A DNA stretch of 19,619 nt from JBMFLE01 sp049971355 (GCA_049971355.1 JBMFLE010000008.1:1-19619); one strand, 5' to 3'; positions 1 to 7,048 are shown, numbered from the stretch's first letter. A program made the numbers and translations. The notes: generated by a model from the letters alone, not told the origin.

Positions 1-196
1 CAATCCGAACATATCCGAACACTCCGAACTAACGTAAATCATCCAAACAATCCGAACGTATCCGAACACTCCGAATATTCGTGGCGTTCGGGTAAATTCG
101 TTGGTTAGGATTATTTTATCAACCGTTTCAAACAGCCCAAACTAAATTATTAAAGTGGAAAATGTCCCACGAAAGGGGCTCACTTCAAATTATAAT
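1..196. repeat. Left arm of a long inverted repeat (continues off the left edge)
   Basis: This segment is the imperfect reverse complement of 1281-1484. The core match is a perfect 47-bp inverted pair, 108-154 against 1327-1373. A second well-conserved block, 173-189, matches 1290-1306. The outer part holds one full 40-bp unit (36-75, one mismatch to the right-arm units) and the end of another (1-29). The stretch 77-107 has diverged. The inner end carries a TATAAT (191-196) pointing toward the enclosed gene. The arm starts inside a repeat unit, so its true outer end and any target duplication lie outside the window. Confidence 0.9.
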
Positions 197-213
197 TTGT
201 AATCAGCGAGATT

Positions 214-1287
214 ATGACTTCAGGGCAAGTAAAAATTTTAATTTTTAGTTTATTAGTTCTTTTAGCTGGCTTCTTTTTTTGCTGGCAAACAATTAATATT
301 TTCAAGGTTGCCACCATTCAGATTTTCAATTTAATTTATTTTGGCATCAGCTTTTTGCTCTTTTTGATTTTCCTTTTATTATTTTATATTTTGTCTGAAA
401 ATCGAGGGGCTGTTTATTTAACAATCTTTTTATTAACTTTATGTTTTATTTTTATATATCTCTGGCAAATGGGAATTAAATCTTTTAATTTTTATTTTCT
501 GGTCTTAATGTTTATATTTTTAATTCTCTTGATAGCTGCTTATGAGTTAATAAATTTAGAAAAAGAGGACCGCCTTAAATTAAGTTTAGGTAGAATTTGG
601 AAGCGCAGCTTGTCCCTAATTATAATTAGTTTAACTTTATTTATTTGTTTGATTTATTATTTTCATCCCCTTCTTAAAATTAGTCAGGAAAAGATTGAGC
701 TTCCGCCGCAACTAATTAAGTGGTTAATGAAACCAATGGCTGGTGTCTTTAGTAAAATGTTACCCTTTTATAATCCTGAGATGACCATTGATGAAATGTT
801 GGCGATTGGTATCTTAACCAGTGACCAAAAAAATTTAATTCAATTGTTAGGTCCAGAAATTTTATCAAAAATTCCTCAAGAAAAATTGATAACTGGCGAT
901 TTTAATGAATTACTAAAAGATCCTCAAATCAAAGCTCTGATTGAACAGCAATTAATCAAAGAATCAAAAAATATAAACCAGCGTTTGGTCACCCAAGAGC
1001 GAAACGAATTCGCCCGTTCTTTGGGGATTAAATTAAGCGGTAAAGAAACTATGGACGAAGTGCTAAGTAAGTTGATTAATTCTAAATTAAAAGAATTTAT
1101 TGGTCCATATTATAAATATATTTCTTTAGGCATTGTTGTCATTCTTTTCTTTTTGTTAAAATTTATTTTTGATTTAGTTGGTCTTATAGCTGTTATTTTT
1201 GCTCAATTGTTTTTTACTATTTTACGGGCAGTGAAGATAGTTGAGATTGTTAAGGTGACTAAGGAAGGAGAAGCAATAAAATTATAA
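214..1287 (+). CDS. Multi-pass membrane protein of unknown function
   Basis: The product is 357 aa and I do not recognise the family. Residues about 5-155 form five or so very hydrophobic helices rich in Leu, Ile and Phe. Residues about 156-295 are a charged, soluble-looking segment predicted helical, containing repeated Leu/Ile-Lys/Glu stretches such as LIKWLMKP and LIQLLGPEIL. Residues about 300-345 form one or two more membrane helices, followed by a short basic tail. No catalytic motif or Cys cluster is visible. The ATG at 214 follows a TATAAT at 191-196 that lies in the left repeat arm, with only a weak purine stretch (GCGAG) before the start. The gene stands alone between inverted repeats and ends inside the right arm, so it may travel with them. 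The coding call rests on a long open frame with coherent membrane topology. Confidence 0.75.
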   Translation: MTSGQVKILIFSLLVLLAGFFFCWQTINIFKVATIQIFNLIYFGISFLLFLIFLLLFYILSENRGAVYLTIFLLTLCFIFIYLWQMGIKSFNFYFLVLMFIFLILLIAAYELINLEKEDRLKLSLGRIWKRSLSLIIISLTLFICLIYYFHPLLKISQEKIELPPQLIKWLMKPMAGVFSKMLPFYNPEMTIDEMLAIGILTSDQKNLIQLLGPEILSKIPQEKLITGDFNELLKDPQIKALIEQQLIKESKNINQRLVTQERNEFARSLGIKLSGKETMDEVLSKLINSKLKEFIGPYYKYISLGIVVILFFLLKFIFDLVGLIAVIFAQLFFTILRAVKIVEIVKVTKEGEAIKL

Positions 1288-1484
1288 GGTTTGAAGTGAG
1301 CCCCTTTTGTGAGACAATTTTCCGCTTTTAATAATTTAGTTTGGGCTGTTTGAAACGGTTGATAAAATAATCCCAACCCACTTTAGTTTATAAATTATTC
1401 GGAGTGTTCGGATATGTTCGGATTGTTTGGATGATTTACGTTAGTTCGGAGTGTTCGGATATGTTCGGATTGTTTGGATGATTT
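1281..1484. repeat. Right arm of the long inverted repeat
   Basis: Reverse complement of the left arm. It begins within the last codons of the membrane-protein gene, so the stop codon lies in the arm. Its outer part contains two identical 40-bp direct units, 1398-1437 and 1445-1484, separated by the 7-bp spacer ACGTTAG. Each unit carries three helically spaced copies or near-copies of TTCGGA(T/G), the complement of the TCCGAAC heptamer in the left arm. The repeat stops abruptly at 1484, 90 bp before dnaJ. Confidence 0.9.
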
Positions 1485-1574
1485 TAATATAGTTTTGGTC
1501 AATCAAATTAGTCCCAAAAACAAATTTACTCTTAGTCCCATTTTTGGGTTCATGTCCATTAACGATTTTCAATT

Positions 1575-2699
1575 ATGGCTAAAGATTATTATCAAATACT
1601 TGGTCTTAAAAAAGATGCCTCGCCAGAAGAAATAAAGCGGGCTTTCCGCGAATTGGCACAAAAATACCATCCTGATAAGCCAGGCGGTAGCGCGGAGAAA
1701 TTTAAAGAAATAAATGAGGCCTATCAAGTTTTGTCTGATCCAGAGAAGAGGAAATTATATGATCAATATGGTGAAACCTTTGAACAAGCCAGAGCGCGCG
1801 GCGATTTTAGTGGTTTTGAGGGTTTCCGTGATTGGGCTGCTTGGGCTGAAGCAATGCGAGGAGCTGGTCGAGGTCGAGAATTTGACTTTGAAGACTTAGG
1901 TTTCGATTTAGAGGATTTATTCAGTGATTTTTTCAGCTTTGGTGCTGGTCGACCAAGGAAGGCTAGAAAAAAAATAGGCCATGATATTGAAATTGAAATG
2001 CTAATTGATTTTCACGAGGCAATTTTTGGCACTGAACGTGAGATTAGTTTGGATAAATTTATTATTTGTCCAAAATGTGGGGGCTTAGGGAATGAACCAG
2101 CTAGTAAATTGGTTATCTGCCCAAAGTGTAAAGGAAGTGGGCAGATTACCCAAAGTCAATCAACTTTTTTCGGCGTCATTAGAACAGTCGGCACTTGTCC
2201 AAACTGTCAAGGCGAAGGAAAGGTAGCTGAAAAAAAATGTTCTCAATGCCAAGGCGAGGGAAGAATTAAAAAAAGGCAAATTTTAAAGGTCAAAATTCCA
2301 GCCGGAATTGATGAAGGGGGGATTATCAAATTAAGCGGACAAGGGGGAGCAGGAATTAAAGGTGGTCGGTCAGGCGATTTGTATATTCATATTCGAGTTA
2401 GACCAGATCCATTTTTTAGAAGAAAAGGTTTTGATTTATATTCCGAAGAAGAAATTTCAATTTCCCAAGCTGTTTTGGGTGGCAAAAAAACAGTTAAAAC
2501 TATTGATGGTCTAGTCGATTTAAAAATTCCAGCCGGCACGCCATCCGAGCAAGAATTTAAATTATCTGGAAAGGGCGTGCCTCATTTACATGGTCGAGGT
2601 AGAGGAGACCAAATTATTAAAATAAAAATCAAAATTCCCAAACATTTAACTAAAAAACAAAAAGATTTATTAGAAAAATTGGGCGAGGAGGGATTATAA
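1575..2699 (+). CDS. dnaJ: Molecular chaperone DnaJ (Hsp40)
   Basis: DnaJ is the co-chaperone that delivers unfolded client proteins to DnaK and stimulates its ATPase through the J domain. The 374-aa product has the full type I layout. The J domain is at residues 4-68 with the HPD triad at 32-34. A Gly/Phe/Asp-rich linker follows to about 130. Four CxxCxGxG zinc motifs start near residues 165, 182, 208 and 222 (CPKCGGLG, CPKCKGSG, CPNCQGEG, CSQCQGEG). Two beta-rich client-binding domains end near 365. Length is normal for the family. The ATG at 1575 gives the canonical N-terminus (AKDYYQILGL). No dnaK or grpE is adjacent. Upstream there is no strong ribosome-binding site, and a CCCAAAAA/TTTTTGGG inverted pair lies at 1513-1549. 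Confidence 0.97.
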   Translation: MAKDYYQILGLKKDASPEEIKRAFRELAQKYHPDKPGGSAEKFKEINEAYQVLSDPEKRKLYDQYGETFEQARARGDFSGFEGFRDWAAWAEAMRGAGRGREFDFEDLGFDLEDLFSDFFSFGAGRPRKARKKIGHDIEIEMLIDFHEAIFGTEREISLDKFIICPKCGGLGNEPASKLVICPKCKGSGQITQSQSTFFGVIRTVGTCPNCQGEGKVAEKKCSQCQGEGRIKKRQILKVKIPAGIDEGGIIKLSGQGGAGIKGGRSGDLYIHIRVRPDPFFRRKGFDLYSEEEISISQAVLGGKKTVKTIDGLVDLKIPAGTPSEQEFKLSGKGVPHLHGRGRGDQIIKIKIKIPKHLTKKQKDLLEKLGEEGL

Positions 2700-2755
2700 T
2701 ATTTGTGCCAAGAGAACAAATAAGGACAGGCCTGGTTCCTTGCCCCGCATCCTAT

Positions 2756-2828
2756 GCCGCCATCGTCTAGTGGTTAAGGACACATGGTTCTCAGCCATGA
2801 AACCAGGGTTCGACTCCCTGTGGCGGTA
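2756..2828 (+). tRNA. tRNA-Glu (anticodon CTC)
   Basis: A full cloverleaf can be drawn. The acceptor is GCCGCCA (2756-2762) with TGGCGGT (2821-2827), first pair G-T. The D arm begins GTCTAGTGG, typical of bacterial tRNA-Glu. The anticodon stem is CATGG/CCATG with loop TTCTCAG, giving anticodon CTC at 2790-2792. The variable loop is AAAC. The T arm is CAGGG, TTCGACT, CCCTG. The discriminator base is A at 2828. CCA is not encoded. The gene lies 56 bp downstream of dnaJ. Confidence 0.95.
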
Positions 2829-2853
2829 TAGGCTGCGGGGTCAGCCAGAAAGC

Positions 2854-2889
2854 CTAGGTTTAAATCCCAGTCTAGGTTTAAATCCCAGT
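2854..2889. repeat. 18-bp perfect tandem duplication of a T-arm-like sequence
   Basis: CTAGGTTTAAATCCCAGT occurs twice without a gap, at 2854-2871 and 2872-2889. Each copy reads as the T-arm of a tRNA (stem, TTTAAAT loop, stem). The duplication lies in the tRNA-like remnant immediately 3' of tRNA-Glu. Confidence 0.9.
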
Positions 2890-2937
2890 GGGGCTAGATC
2901 ATTAGAAATAGTTTTTAACAGTGACCTCTGGACTACT

Positions 2938-2997
2938 TTATTATATTTGATATATTAATAATAATTTTTATTATATTTGATATATTAATAATAATTT
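2938..2997. repeat. 30-bp perfect tandem duplication ending at a start codon
   Basis: Two identical 30-bp AT-only-but-one-G units, 2938-2967 and 2968-2997, end directly at the ATG of the next gene (2998). Each unit contains TTGATATATTAATAAT-like promoter-type sequence. A TTGATA at 2948-2953 lies 17 bp from TTATAT at 2971-2976, so the duplication could place a -35 and a -10 in register. There is no Shine-Dalgarno sequence before the ATG. The duplication is certain; its role as a promoter is a guess. Confidence 0.85.
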
Positions 2998-3501
2998 ATG
3001 GAACTAAACAAAGAAATACCAACTAAATCAGAAGGGCCGGAAATTAAGCCGGAAATTGAAGAAATTATTAAACCAGAGATAAAACCGGAAGTTTTAGAAA
3101 AAAAAGAAGTACCTCAGCCGGAAAAAATAGGGGAGAAACCAACTGCTAAACCATCAGTAGTCGGTTTGCCATTTTTAAAAAAGAAACCAGTAGTTGTTTT
3201 AGAAAAAAGTGAAACAATTAAAGAGATTGAAAATATTTTGTCTGAAGGACTAGAACCTGTTTATCAAAATTTGCCCGAAGCGCTAAAAGAACAATTTAAG
3301 AAAAAAGGCGAAGAGACTGCTTCAAAAATTGAAAAGATAATTTCTCAAGCCAAAATTGCAGTTAATAAAATTTTAAATTTAATCTATAATTGGTTGAAAA
3401 TGATTCCTGGTATTAATAGATTTTTTTTAGAACAGGAAGCCAAAATTAAAACCGATAAAATACTTGCCTTGGCCGAAAGAAAGAAAAAACAAAAACTTTA
3501 A
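2998..3501 (+). CDS. Pro/Glu/Lys-rich helical protein of unknown function
   Basis: The product is 167 aa with no family recognised. Residues 1-60 are low-complexity and probably disordered, with repeated Pro-Glu-Ile-Lys elements (EIKPEIEEIIKPEIKPEV). Residues about 60-165 are predicted mostly helical. Two amphipathic or weakly hydrophobic segments stand out, KIAVNKILNLIYNWLKMIPG and the preceding EALKEQFKKK region, which could contact a membrane or partner. The C-terminus is strongly basic (ERKKKQKL). The ATG directly abuts a 30-bp tandem repeat. The gene is first in a co-directional run with the NifX-like gene (24-bp gap) and the TraG-like ATPase, so it may be an accessory subunit of that ATPase. 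That link is positional only. Confidence 0.8.
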   Translation: MELNKEIPTKSEGPEIKPEIEEIIKPEIKPEVLEKKEVPQPEKIGEKPTAKPSVVGLPFLKKKPVVVLEKSETIKEIENILSEGLEPVYQNLPEALKEQFKKKGEETASKIEKIISQAKIAVNKILNLIYNWLKMIPGINRFFLEQEAKIKTDKILALAERKKKQKL

Positions 3502-3525
3502 ATTTAAAATTTGTAAATTTGCCTT

Positions 3526-3885
3526 ATGATAATTTGTTTATCAACCGAACAAGACAATTTAGATTCTTTATTAAGCACTCATTTTGAGAAAGCTAAATAT
3601 TTTATTTTTTTTAATACAGAGCGGAGAGAAATAGATTTAATTAAAAATCAAGGTGGAATTTTTAGACGCAGTAAGGCCCATCTTTTAGTCGCTGAAAAAA
3701 GACCGAATTTGGTAATTACTGGTAATATTGAGCCTGATTCGTATGATTTTTTGAAGGCTTCGGCTATTAAAATTGCTTCGGGTGTTTTTGGTATTTCCGG
3801 TCGTGAAGCAGTCGAAAGATATTTGCACGGGCGCTTGAGAGAGGCAGAACAAATACCAGGAGCGGGAAGAGGCAGAATTCTTTAA
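3526..3885 (+). CDS. NifX/NafY-fold (dinitrogenase FeMo-cofactor biosynthesis family) protein
   Basis: The product is 119 aa. It follows the usual plan of the NifB/NifX/NafY domain (Pfam PF02579): an N-terminal strand MIICLSTEQDNLDSLLSTHF matching the IAVPTDGxxLDxxVSxHFGxAxYF pattern, then ENQGG-like IKNQGG, a LVITGNIEPDSYDFLKA segment matching the VVITGxIGPNAFxxLxxxGI pattern, and a C-terminal REAVERYLHGRLREAE helix. Stand-alone members occur widely in organisms that do not fix nitrogen, often without a known role. No nif genes are present here, so nitrogen fixation should not be inferred. The gene sits between the Pro/Glu-rich protein and the ATPase, with a 19-bp gap before the latter. Confidence 0.8.
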   Translation: MIICLSTEQDNLDSLLSTHFEKAKYFIFFNTERREIDLIKNQGGIFRRSKAHLLVAEKRPNLVITGNIEPDSYDFLKASAIKIASGVFGISGREAVERYLHGRLREAEQIPGAGRGRIL

Positions 3886-3892
3886 TTCATAA

Positions 3893-3898
3893 GAGGAG
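3893..3898 (+). promoter_or_regulatory. Strong Shine-Dalgarno site of the TraG-like ATPase gene
   Basis: GAGGAG lies 6 bp before the ATG at 3905. It stands out because most other genes in the window have weak or absent Shine-Dalgarno sequences. It fixes the start of the 861-aa ATPase. Confidence 0.8.
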
Positions 3899-3904
3899 TA
3901 ATTT

Positions 3905-6490
3905 ATGGAGCCACAAAATATTCAATTTCCGCAAATCAATATAACTAATGTTAGTCCCGAAACCGGTCTTCGGACTGTTGAGGAAGTTGGTCGCGGTTTT
4001 TTGACTGGCAGCGGTCTGTTTTGGGCTTTGATTGCAATTGGTTTGGTTTTAATTTTATTTATTTTATTTCTATTGCTTAAATTTTATTTACGAAAAATAA
4101 CCAGAACATCGGCTGCTTTTCAAAAAGTTGTTCTTCTCATTACTGTTCCAAAAGAATCAATTGGCGAAGAGGCTCAGAAAAAATCTATTAAAGAGTTGCT
4201 TTCACCAACTGAAACCTTTTTTGATAATATTGGCGGTTTACGAGCTCAACGAGGCTGGCGGAGCAGTTTAGTCGGAAGAACTGATCATTTTTCTTTCGAA
4301 ATTGTTACCGGTAAGGATGGAGTGATTAGTTTTTATGTCACTATTCCTAAATATTTACAACAATTTGTTGAACAACAAATTCATGCCCAATATCCAAGCG
4401 CTCAGATTGATGAGGTTGAAGATTACAATATCTTTTCACCTCAATGCGTAATTGAGTCTGCTTATTTAAAATTAAGAAATCATTGGATGTTTCCAATTAA
4501 AACCTATCTGCATTTAGAAGGAGCAGATCCTTTAAATGCTATTATTAATTCTCTTTCTAAAATTGAGCAGGGTGATGCAGCGGCAATTCAAATTGTTGCT
4601 CGTTCAGCAAGAGGCGAGTGGCATCAGGTTGGCGCCAGAGTTGCTTCGGAAGTGCAGCAAGGCAAAAAATTAAAAGAGGTAATGGGTAAGAAAGGGACCT
4701 TGAGTGGCTTGTTAGAGATTTTTTCCCCAAAAACTGAATCAAAAGAAAAAAAAGAAAAAGAAAGGCCCTATCAACTTTCACCAATGGAGCAAGAAATTGT
4801 TAAATCCTTGGAAGAGAAATCTTCTAAAGCCGGCCTGGATGTTAATTTGCGAATTTTGGTTGTGGCAAAAAACAAAGAAAAGGCTAAAAATTATTTACAA
4901 AATATTGTCAATGCTTTTGCTCAATATACTGGTTATGAATATGGTAATGGTTTTAAACCAGTGATGACTGGTCACTCTTCTAAAATAATTCGCGATTTTA
5001 TTTATCGCAATTTTGATGAAGGCAAGGGTTTTATTTTGAATACCGAAGAAATGACCAGTATTTTCCATCTGCCTCTGCCAACAACTGAAACGCCTAACAT
5101 TCGTTGGCTTTTAGCCAAAAAAGCGCCAGCCCCAGTCAATATTCCAACTGAGGGTTTGATTTTAGGCAAAAATGTTTATCGTGGTCAGGAAAAATTAATT
5201 AGAATTAAAGATGATGATCGTCGGCGACATGTTTATATTATTGGTAAGACCGGGACTGGTAAATCTTGGCTGATTGGTAACATGGTGATTCAAGATATTT
5301 TAGCTGGTCATGGAGTTGGTGTGATTGATCCTCATGGTGATTTGATTGAAAGAATTTTATTACATATTCCTAAAGAAAGGGCTGATGATGTTGTTTTATT
5401 CAATCCGTCTGATACAGAAAGACCAATTGGTTTGAATATGTTAGAAGCAAAAACAGAGGAGCAAAGAGATTTTGCCGTCCAGGAAATGGTTGCTATCTTT
5501 TATAAATTATTCCCACCGGAAGTGATTGGTCCGATGTTTGAACATAATATGCGCAATGTGATGTTAACTTTAATGGCTGATATTCAAAATCCAGGGACAA
5601 TTGCCGAAATTCCAAGAATGTTTTCTGATCCAGAATTTGCTGCCCAATGGGTTAAAAAAGTTCGTGATCCAGTGGTTAGGGCCTTTTGGGAAAAAGAAAT
5701 GGCCAAAACTACTGAATTTCACAAATCGGAAATGCTTGGTTATTTAATTTCCAAAGTTGGTCGCTTCGTTGAAAATGAAATGATGCGCAACATTATTGGT
5801 CAGAGTCATTCTGGTTTTAATTTCCGTGAAATTATGGATAATCAAAAAATACTTTTGGTTAACCTTTCGAAAGGTAAAACTGGCGAGGTGAACGCTAATT
5901 TATTAGGTTTAATTTTGGTTTCCAAATTACAAATGGCGGCTATGGGGCGAGCTGACATGCCAGAGGAACAAAGAAAAGATTTTTATCTTTATATTGATGA
6001 GTTTCAAAATTTTATTACCGAATCTATTACCACTATTCTTTCCGAAGCAAGAAAGTATCGTTTATGCTTAAATTTAGCTCATCAATATTTAGGTCAATTA
6101 CTGATTGGCAATGATCCAAAATATCGCGATGCGGTTTTAGGTACAGTTGGGACAATGATTATTTTTAAAATTGGCGTTGAAGATGCCCAATTCCTTGCCA
6201 AGGAATTTGCTCCGGTTTTTAACGAATATGATTTGATTAATATCGAAAAATTTAATGCTTATGTGAAATTGTTGGTTGATAATCAGGCGACTAGACCTTT
6301 TAATATGCAAACTTTGCCGAAAGTACCGGGAATACCGCCAGCTAATCCGGAGATTGCTCAACAGATTAAAGAATTATCACGAATGAAATATGGTCGTCCG
6401 AAAGAAATAGTTGAGATGGAAATTTTGGAACGTTCAAAACTTGGCGAGCCGGAGAGGAAAATGGAGATGGGATTAGAAAAAAATTTGTAA
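3905..6490 (+). CDS. Membrane-anchored TraG/VirD4/HerA-like ATPase (type IV secretion coupling-protein type)
   Basis: The product is 861 aa. Residues about 37-62 form one membrane helix. Residues 65-430 are an N-terminal region with mixed strands and helices that I cannot assign with confidence. The C-terminal half is a RecA-like motor. Walker A is GKTGTGKS at about 447-454, a DPHGD motif of the TraG/VirB4/HerA group is at about 476, and the Walker B-like strand LYIDEFQNF is at about 694-702, followed by LSEARKYRLCLNLAHQYLGQL, which matches the TraM-recognition segment of TraG-type proteins. Such ATPases move DNA or protein through a membrane pore using ATP hydrolysis. No relaxase, VirB or pilin genes are visible, so the substrate is unknown. 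The stop is 4 bp before the next ATG, suggesting cotranscription with the methyltransferase. Confidence 0.88.
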   Translation: MEPQNIQFPQINITNVSPETGLRTVEEVGRGFLTGSGLFWALIAIGLVLILFILFLLLKFYLRKITRTSAAFQKVVLLITVPKESIGEEAQKKSIKELLSPTETFFDNIGGLRAQRGWRSSLVGRTDHFSFEIVTGKDGVISFYVTIPKYLQQFVEQQIHAQYPSAQIDEVEDYNIFSPQCVIESAYLKLRNHWMFPIKTYLHLEGADPLNAIINSLSKIEQGDAAAIQIVARSARGEWHQVGARVASEVQQGKKLKEVMGKKGTLSGLLEIFSPKTESKEKKEKERPYQLSPMEQEIVKSLEEKSSKAGLDVNLRILVVAKNKEKAKNYLQNIVNAFAQYTGYEYGNGFKPVMTGHSSKIIRDFIYRNFDEGKGFILNTEEMTSIFHLPLPTTETPNIRWLLAKKAPAPVNIPTEGLILGKNVYRGQEKLIRIKDDDRRRHVYIIGKTGTGKSWLIGNMVIQDILAGHGVGVIDPHGDLIERILLHIPKERADDVVLFNPSDTERPIGLNMLEAKTEEQRDFAVQEMVAIFYKLFPPEVIGPMFEHNMRNVMLTLMADIQNPGTIAEIPRMFSDPEFAAQWVKKVRDPVVRAFWEKEMAKTTEFHKSEMLGYLISKVGRFVENEMMRNIIGQSHSGFNFREIMDNQKILLVNLSKGKTGEVNANLLGLILVSKLQMAAMGRADMPEEQRKDFYLYIDEFQNFITESITTILSEARKYRLCLNLAHQYLGQLLIGNDPKYRDAVLGTVGTMIIFKIGVEDAQFLAKEFAPVFNEYDLINIEKFNAYVKLLVDNQATRPFNMQTLPKVPGIPPANPEIAQQIKELSRMKYGRPKEIVEMEILERSKLGEPERKMEMGLEKNL

Positions 6491-6494
6491 TTTT

Positions 6495-7037
6495 ATGTTT
6501 ATAATTCTCTTTATCTTGCTTATAATTGTAGTAGTTGTTACAATTATTATTTTTTATTTACTTTTTATCGGCATGCTTTTTTATGTACCCTGGGTACCAT
6601 TGAGCCAAAAAGAGGTTGAAAGAATCTTAAGTTTAGCCGAAATTCAGCCAAATGATGTTCTCTATGACTTAGGTAGTGGTGATGGTCGAATTATTATTAA
6701 AGCGGCCCAAAAATATAAAATTAAAAAAGCGGTTGGTATTGAAATCGCCTGGCCATTAGTTCTTTGGTCAAAATTAAAAGTTAAATTAGCTGGGCTTGGC
6801 GCCCCGGTTCAAGTTAAGTGCGGTAATTTATATAAAGCCGACATTTCCGAGGCGACAATTGTGGTTTTATTTTTAATGCCTGAGGCTATTGAAAAATTGA
6901 TTCCAAAATTAAAAAAAGAATTGCGTCCGGGAACAAAAATCATTTCTGCTGTTTTTAAAATTAATAATTGGCCGGCTTTAAAAATTGATAGACCGAGAGC
7001 AAAAGATAAACCAATTTACCTCCACACCAAAATTTGA
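6495..7037 (+). CDS. Membrane-anchored SAM-dependent methyltransferase, FAM173-like
   Basis: The product is 180 aa. Residues 1-28 form a single very hydrophobic helix. A catalytic domain follows with motif I DLGSGDGR at about 58-65 and an acidic loop GIEI near 80. The phrase YVPWVPLSQKEVERILSLAE before motif I, and the overall length, match the FAM173 / archaeal aKMT-type protein lysine methyltransferases, which are related to the enzyme that methylates the ATP synthase c-subunit in animals. Substrate here is unknown, and a protein-lysine target is inference. It starts 4 bp after the TraG-like ATPase stop, so translation is probably coupled. It ends in TGA, evidence that TGA is a stop in this organism. 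Confidence 0.85.
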   Translation: MFIILFILLIIVVVVTIIIFYLLFIGMLFYVPWVPLSQKEVERILSLAEIQPNDVLYDLGSGDGRIIIKAAQKYKIKKAVGIEIAWPLVLWSKLKVKLAGLGAPVQVKCGNLYKADISEATIVVLFLMPEAIEKLIPKLKKELRPGTKIISAVFKINNWPALKIDRPRAKDKPIYLHTKI

Positions 7038-7048
7038 TGTGGGGTAAA
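7015..7048 (+). other. Hairpin overlapping the methyltransferase stop codon
   Basis: TTTACC(T)CCAC at 7015-7025 pairs with GTGGGGTAAA at 7039-7048, with one bulged T. It overlaps the TGA stop (7035-7037). No T-run follows, so it is not a classical terminator, but it may stabilise the mRNA end or mark the operon end. Confidence 0.45.

Larger units (their letters stand above)
1..1484. mobile_element. Possible cassette: membrane gene flanked by ~200-bp inverted repeats
   Basis: A single gene fills the space between the two inverted arms almost exactly: the ATG lies 18 bp inside the left arm and the stop codon lies in the right arm. There is no transposase or recombinase between the arms. The arrangement fits a non-autonomous transposable or invertible cassette. 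It could also be two convergent copies of an intergenic repeat family that flank a gene by chance or by recombination. The inverted pairing is directly visible; mobility is inference. Target-site duplication cannot be tested because the left end is cut by the window. Confidence 0.4.
2742..2894 (+). pseudogene. tRNA-derived remnant enclosing tRNA-Glu
   Basis: Around the intact tRNA-Glu lies a second set of tRNA-like parts. The outer 7-bp stem GCCCCGC (2742-2748) pairs with GTGGGGC (2888-2894), with one G-T wobble. CCTAT (2751-2755) can pair with ATAGG (2828-2832), so tRNA-Glu occupies the loop of a D-arm-like stem. GGCTG/CAGCC (2831-2846) forms a 5-bp stem with a 6-base loop, like an anticodon arm. 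AGAAAG then resembles a variable loop. A T-arm-like element (CTAGG, TTTAAAT, CCCAG) follows and is duplicated. The 6-base loop, the C56-to-T change in the T-loop and a mismatch in the T-stem suggest a decayed tRNA, not a working one. The pairings are visible; the evolutionary reading is inference. Confidence 0.45.

Noticed and set aside
1398..1484. CRISPR array
   Set aside because: Only two units, a 7-bp spacer, internal heptamer repeats and an inverted partner copy; no cas genes.
2740..2958. Open frame of 72 codons across tRNA-Glu
   Set aside because: It lies on the tRNA gene and its tandem repeat, and its translation has no protein-like features.
3526..3885. Nitrogen-fixation function
   Set aside because: The NifX fold alone is widespread outside nitrogen fixers and no other nif gene is present.
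3905..6490. Part of a full conjugation system
   Set aside because: Only the coupling-type ATPase is present; no relaxase, VirB proteins or pilins appear in the window.
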